From Hymenoscyphus infarciens (lineage: Eukaryota; Ascomycota; Leotiomycetes; Helotiales; Helotiaceae), in contig LLCB01000103.1 of NCBI GenBank assembly GCA_001414345.1, positions 112,196 through 176,195 of the forward strand: a stretch of DNA of 64,000 nt, read 5' to 3'. Below, piece by piece: positions 60,304 to 64,000 of the stretch (within the stretch, counting starts at the first letter, position 1; the number at the start of each line of letters is the position of its first letter). A program made the position numbers and the translations under genes. Under the pieces are notes generated by a model that had not been told where the DNA came from, searched no databases, and worked only from the letters and a program-made list of their open reading frames with translations.

Positions 60304-62930
60304 TCAGTCCCCCGCAGCCCTCGGTACCTCCTTCGAAAGCACAATAACATTATTCAACAATCCCTCCACCAGCGTAGGATACATGTGAGGATTCCCATCC
60401 CTAGCTCTCATCCCCTGCTCCCGAATCGCCTGCGTATTAACCTCAATTTCCAACTCGTGTTCCTTTTCCGTCTTCGAGCCGCCCTGTCTTCATTAGCAAA
60501 CTCTCAACACCAAGAAAAGTGGAGGGGAATAAACATACATTAGCCAGAACATTATGCGTCACCTGCGTCAAATCAATCTGATAAGGCCCCTGACTATACC
60601 CCAACCGATCCTTATGCCGATCGCCCCGTCTCTCCTTCTCCCGATAGCCCATACTAAGGATCTCCTCAATCTCCCCATCGTATTGCCATTCAAAGTTGAT
60701 GCTGATCCGACAATCCAGTGGGTTTTGCGGAATAAAGATATCCAGATTGGAGATGCGGACTTTGATGATTTTGGCGATGACTTGATCGGTTTTTTGATCG
60801 TGGGTGACGCGAACGCTGACCGATTGATTGGGTCTGATTCTTTCTCGGAGAGCAGCGGGTAGTCTTTGTTGGAATTGGGGAGGTAGTTCGTAGAACTTAT
60901 CGGTTTCGTGGCGATGGCGGTAGGTTACGGGTACTCTTGTCTTGGCTTGAGGTCCTTTGGTTGTTTCCTCGACCTGGGCATTCAAGAAACGATTGAGATG
61001 TGAATGTTGAGGCTATGATGTATTAGTGAGAATTCAAGTAGTTGGATTGGGTGTGTTAGCCCGGCTCTTGCAGTTACCGCGCTCCCGGAACGAGCCATAT
61101 ACGGCGTGCAACTACTACACTGGGGACCAAAGAAGCGGAACGTATTGAATGACCAAAAAAATATATACGTACCAAAGTCATTGAACTCTTGAAAGTAATT
61201 TGTGGGTTGCTTGGAATGACAACCTCACTACTGACAGGCAGCATATACCTACAATTGGTACCTTTATCTATCAATTGACCCAACTTTGCTTCAATCTCAA
61301 TCTCCACACCTCGGCTCGACAATTCACCAAAGTCATCTCGAGATACAACTTCGGCATAGAAAAAGTCGGAAACAGCCTTGGTCATACCAGACACTGGTTT
61401 ATCATTCACAATGCTTGGTTCCCATGGGCCTAATATTGAAGCTGGATCGGGTTTGGCGGGAGGAAAAGCACTCCGCGATACAACAGGTGAAGGTTGTCGG
61501 CCGCCGTTCGTCTCGACCTTGGCAGGCATTGGTACTTCTGCTTGCTTTCCATTCAGCTTTGCCAAAGTTCGATTCTTGGCCGCAGCAAAGACCGCTTTAT
61601 TTCGAACACTCTGAGCCCAAATCGGAGGTTCTATATATCGTATTCGCTTTTTGGGAGGTAATTTGGGAGAATTCGACTCTGGCATTAGAACGTTTTCGCG
61701 ATGGTCTCCATTGACCATTAGTTTCGAGTCTGACAGTGATTGTATGCGAGGTTCCACTCGTGGTTCTTCCTGTGCCTCTCGATCCTCCATTTTTCTCTTT
61801 GTTGGATTGGCATATCCATTTGGTGGTAAAGCTTGCGGCATTGGCGGCGGTTGGGCTTGGGGCATGGGCATGGGCATGGGCATTTGCATTGGCATTGGCT
61901 GAGGAAACGAGATCTCCGACTGACTTGGTAGACGAGTCTTCGGACTCACACTCAAGCTCCTCTCCCTCTCGCTTTGTGACCTTCTTTGTTCGCTGATCGA
62001 AGTTCTTTGTGAATCAAAACCTCCTCCACTAGGTGTACTTGGGTGCCGTGGAAGTGTGGCTGGCGCAGGTGGGGCAGGAGAGGTATGCGGGAATTGTGAA
62101 AAAGAGCCCGAGGAGAGTGCTCGTTGTTGATATGGACTCGTAGGTTGAGGGAAATTTCCAGACGACTGTCTTTGTGACAAGGGGGGACCAAGCGGTGTAC
62201 CTGGCTGTGATTGTTGGGATTGTTGTCGTTGATGTTGTGGTATTTGAGTGGGAGGGAATTGTCCGGGGCCAACTGGACTATCTTGAGAGTATTGTGGTGG
62301 GTAGTAGGGAGCTTGTTGACTCTGTGCGGAAGTCGGAGTCGAAGCGGAAAGAGAAGATTGTGATCTTTGATGCTGGAGATATGGATGTGGTGCCCCAGGC
62401 ATGCCAATTGGAGGTGTTTGTGGAGCCGGAGATAATTGGCCGTGTTGCTGGCCCAGTGAATTATTATGTTGTTGAAGGTGCGGTGGTGGTGGATTCGATT
62501 GGGGAAAACTATCTCGGTGCGGAAAAGACGCCGGGTACTGGTGGTGTTGCGCCGGACTTTGTGGAGTGTGCGTGGGTGGAAAGGGGTATTGTGAGGTGTT
62601 GGAAGAAGAGGGAGTCTGCTGGTAGGGTGACTGGGCAGAATATGATCTTGCTGGTGATCTCAAGTCGTTATGTGGCGGCGCTTGAATTGGGGGAGGAGGA
62701 GGAGGTCTTCCTGGATAGTTACTTGGATATGAGGGCGAGGCATACGGACCGCCCGTTTGCGCGAGGTAGTCTTGCGAGGGATGTTTGCCCGGCGAGGGCT
62801 GCGGCGGATGGGCAAAGTCTCGAAAGGTCTGGTGCGATAAAGTCTGTATCGGAGTGACTGGCGTCGCTTGCTGGGGAATCGCACTGGCGCCCTCCCCAGC
62901 TTCGGTGTTGATGATAGATCGTAGGTCCAT
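60304..62930 (-). CDS. CET1: mRNA capping enzyme beta subunit, RNA 5'-triphosphatase CET1 (3 exons, 803 aa)
   Basis: Exons 62930-61173, 61012-60539, 60483-60304 (1758 + 474 + 180 nt); introns 160 and 55 nt. CET1 removes the gamma phosphate from the 5' end of nascent mRNA in the nucleus, the first step of cap formation, using a beta-tunnel with metal-binding glutamates. That catalytic domain is split over the exons: VEIEIEAKLGQLID (Glu543, 545, 547) in exon 1, then SMTLPQHSHLNRFLN across the first junction, RHRHETDKFYELP, and RISINFEW in exon 2; the end has KTEKEHELEIEVN. The first ~400 residues are disordered, rich in Pro, Gln and Ser, with a Met-Pro repeat encoded near 61,860-61,905. MDLRSIIN is taken as the start; an in-frame upstream Met lies at 62978. 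Good length for filamentous fungi. Confidence 0.92.
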
Positions 62931-63749
62931 GTTTGCGGGTCTGAATATCGCCTTTCCGCCTTTCCCACCCAGCAGCACCGCCTATCCCTATCCTGTCCCG
63001 ATCCTGTCCCTATCCTGTCCCAACGCCTGGCCCTTGGCCTACAAATACGGAGATGTCGTCCTACAGTAGTCAATCATTGGAGAGCGTGCGAAGCTTCCAC
63101 GGCAGATACCACCATAGATTCGCTGGAGGGGGTGGGCGCTGTTTGCGCAAACGTCTCCAGATGCAGGACAAAGAGTTTGGGGCGAGTTGCGGCAGCGCTG
63201 GCGCAGGCGCAGGCGCAGGAGGTCGCGTGTGGGGTTCGCAGAGGATGGATCGAGAAGGAGGATCAAGTATAAATCACTCAGACACAATTGTCGTGATGTA
63301 TTGGGCGTGGTGATGAGGTGGAGGAGTGGTTGAGGTGCTGGAGGAGAGCGGGAGTTCAAATGCTCCATTTTCCTCTCCCTCTACTTCTACCTTAGCATGG
63401 TTGGTTACCTGGGTTGTAACTTCTTTGCAAGACATTGTTAGAGCTTATGCGCGCTGGGCAGGAGGCACGCAGACGGCAGAGACATCGCCAGCTCTCCTTC
63501 CTCTGATAGTCTGGCATCATTCTCCCGCCTTTCACAAATACTCTCGTTTGTTAATTAATCATTTTATATGGTTTGTGTAAGTCGATACAAGACCCGGCCT
63601 GATATCCCTGAAAGAAGCTAACCTTAGAAGCTAGGGGAAATCCTCGAGGTCCACTGCCGATATTTGAGGTCACGAGACATCGGGTCCGCCCTTTCTCCGA
63701 AGTGCCCGATCTTTCGGCCCGATCAGAAATCTCGACGGATGCTACTTCA
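62931..63749. other. CET1 upstream region
   Basis: Non-coding as far as I can tell. It has CCTATCCTGTCC-like short repeats (62,982-63,021) and three GGCGCA units at about 63,197-63,220, close to the CET1 start. Frames of about 85-137 codons on both strands lack motifs. Confidence 0.4.
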
Positions 63750-64000
63750 ACTCTCTCTATTTATCAAGACCTTTTATATATTTTTAAATCTAAGATCTAA
63801 TCTTAACTATAGAAAAAAAAGTAAAATAGTTATATTACAAAAAACTTTTAGATACTAGTAGAAGAGATTACGCTATTCTATAGCTAACGTTAGTAGAGAG
63901 CTCTAGTATATTAAATATACTACTATATATTTCACTCTCTTATTCTCCTATTTATCTTAGAAGTATTTTAAAACCTTTTTATATTATATATATATATATA
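63750..64000. repeat. left edge of another RIP-type AT-rich block
   Basis: From about 63,770 the sequence becomes AT-rich, full of TA steps and nearly free of CA, matching the texture of the 3.7-13.4 kb block. It runs off the window, so neither element type nor size can be given. Confidence 0.65.

Noticed and set aside
62174..62857. 227-codon plus-strand frame opposite CET1
   Set aside because: Antisense to the Pro/Gln-rich N-terminal part of CET1, where low-complexity codons keep the opposite strand open.

Overview
The window looks like nuclear DNA of a filamentous ascomycete (Pezizomycotina). Protein genes carry short introns of about 44-160 nt with GT..AG borders, several UTR-like leaders are pyrimidine-rich, and orthologues of yeast/fungal genes are recognisable (GPI17/PIG-S, FAT1, DPH2, IKS1, CET1). 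Large AT-rich blocks almost lack CpA dinucleotides, which is the footprint of repeat-induced point mutation (RIP). Leotiomycetes would fit, but I cannot fix the class from sequence alone. I see no rRNA, no convincing tRNA and no CRISPR array.

Layout. 1-3.6 kb: sparse sequence and one atypical protein kinase gene (minus, 5 exons). 3.7-13.4 kb: a RIP-mutated AT-rich block holding a complete but dead LTR retrotransposon (5020-11215; 172-bp LTRs; 5-bp target duplication TCTAC) nested in older, even more mutated repeat DNA. 13.55-16.87 kb: a 7-exon Fe(II)/2-oxoglutarate oxygenase gene on the RIP border whose reading frame rebuilds exactly except for one nonsense codon and a His-to-Tyr change at the second iron-ligand position. 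17.45 kb: a MITE-like inverted-repeat element. 18.3-19.7 kb: a seven-helix receptor of the Git3-like group. 20-26.7 kb: a gene-poor stretch with a G22 run and very diverged ~0.58-kb tandem copies.

26.8-33 kb: a compact cluster. GPI transamidase subunit PIG-S (minus) and the fatty-acid transporter/acyl-CoA synthetase FAT1 (plus) are divergent; FAT1 converges on a degenerate anhydro-N-acetylmuramic-acid-kinase-like gene (minus). 33.3-39.5 kb: gene-free, with a TA-flanked MITE and an AT-rich scar. 40.7-47 kb: a 1082-aa conserved fungal protein of unknown function with a long leader, then diphthamide gene DPH2. 49-54.2 kb: kinase IKS1 and a secreted purine-nucleoside-permease (NUP) family protein. 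55.4 kb: a foldback element. 56.2-58.8 kb: an M28 glutamate-carboxypeptidase-like secreted peptidase (minus). 60.3-62.9 kb: the RNA 5'-triphosphatase CET1 (minus). From about 63.75 kb another RIP-type AT block begins and runs off the window.

The genes do not form one pathway. They are mostly housekeeping genes (GPI anchoring, lipid activation, translation-factor modification, mRNA capping) interleaved with signalling and secreted proteins, flanked by repeat DNA. The most informative signals are the RIP landscape (nesting, strand asymmetry and apparent leakage into the neighbouring oxygenase gene), the degenerate AnmK-like protein, and three unrelated short inverted-repeat elements. All exon joins below were worked out by eye; for each multi-exon gene the summed exon length is divisible by three.
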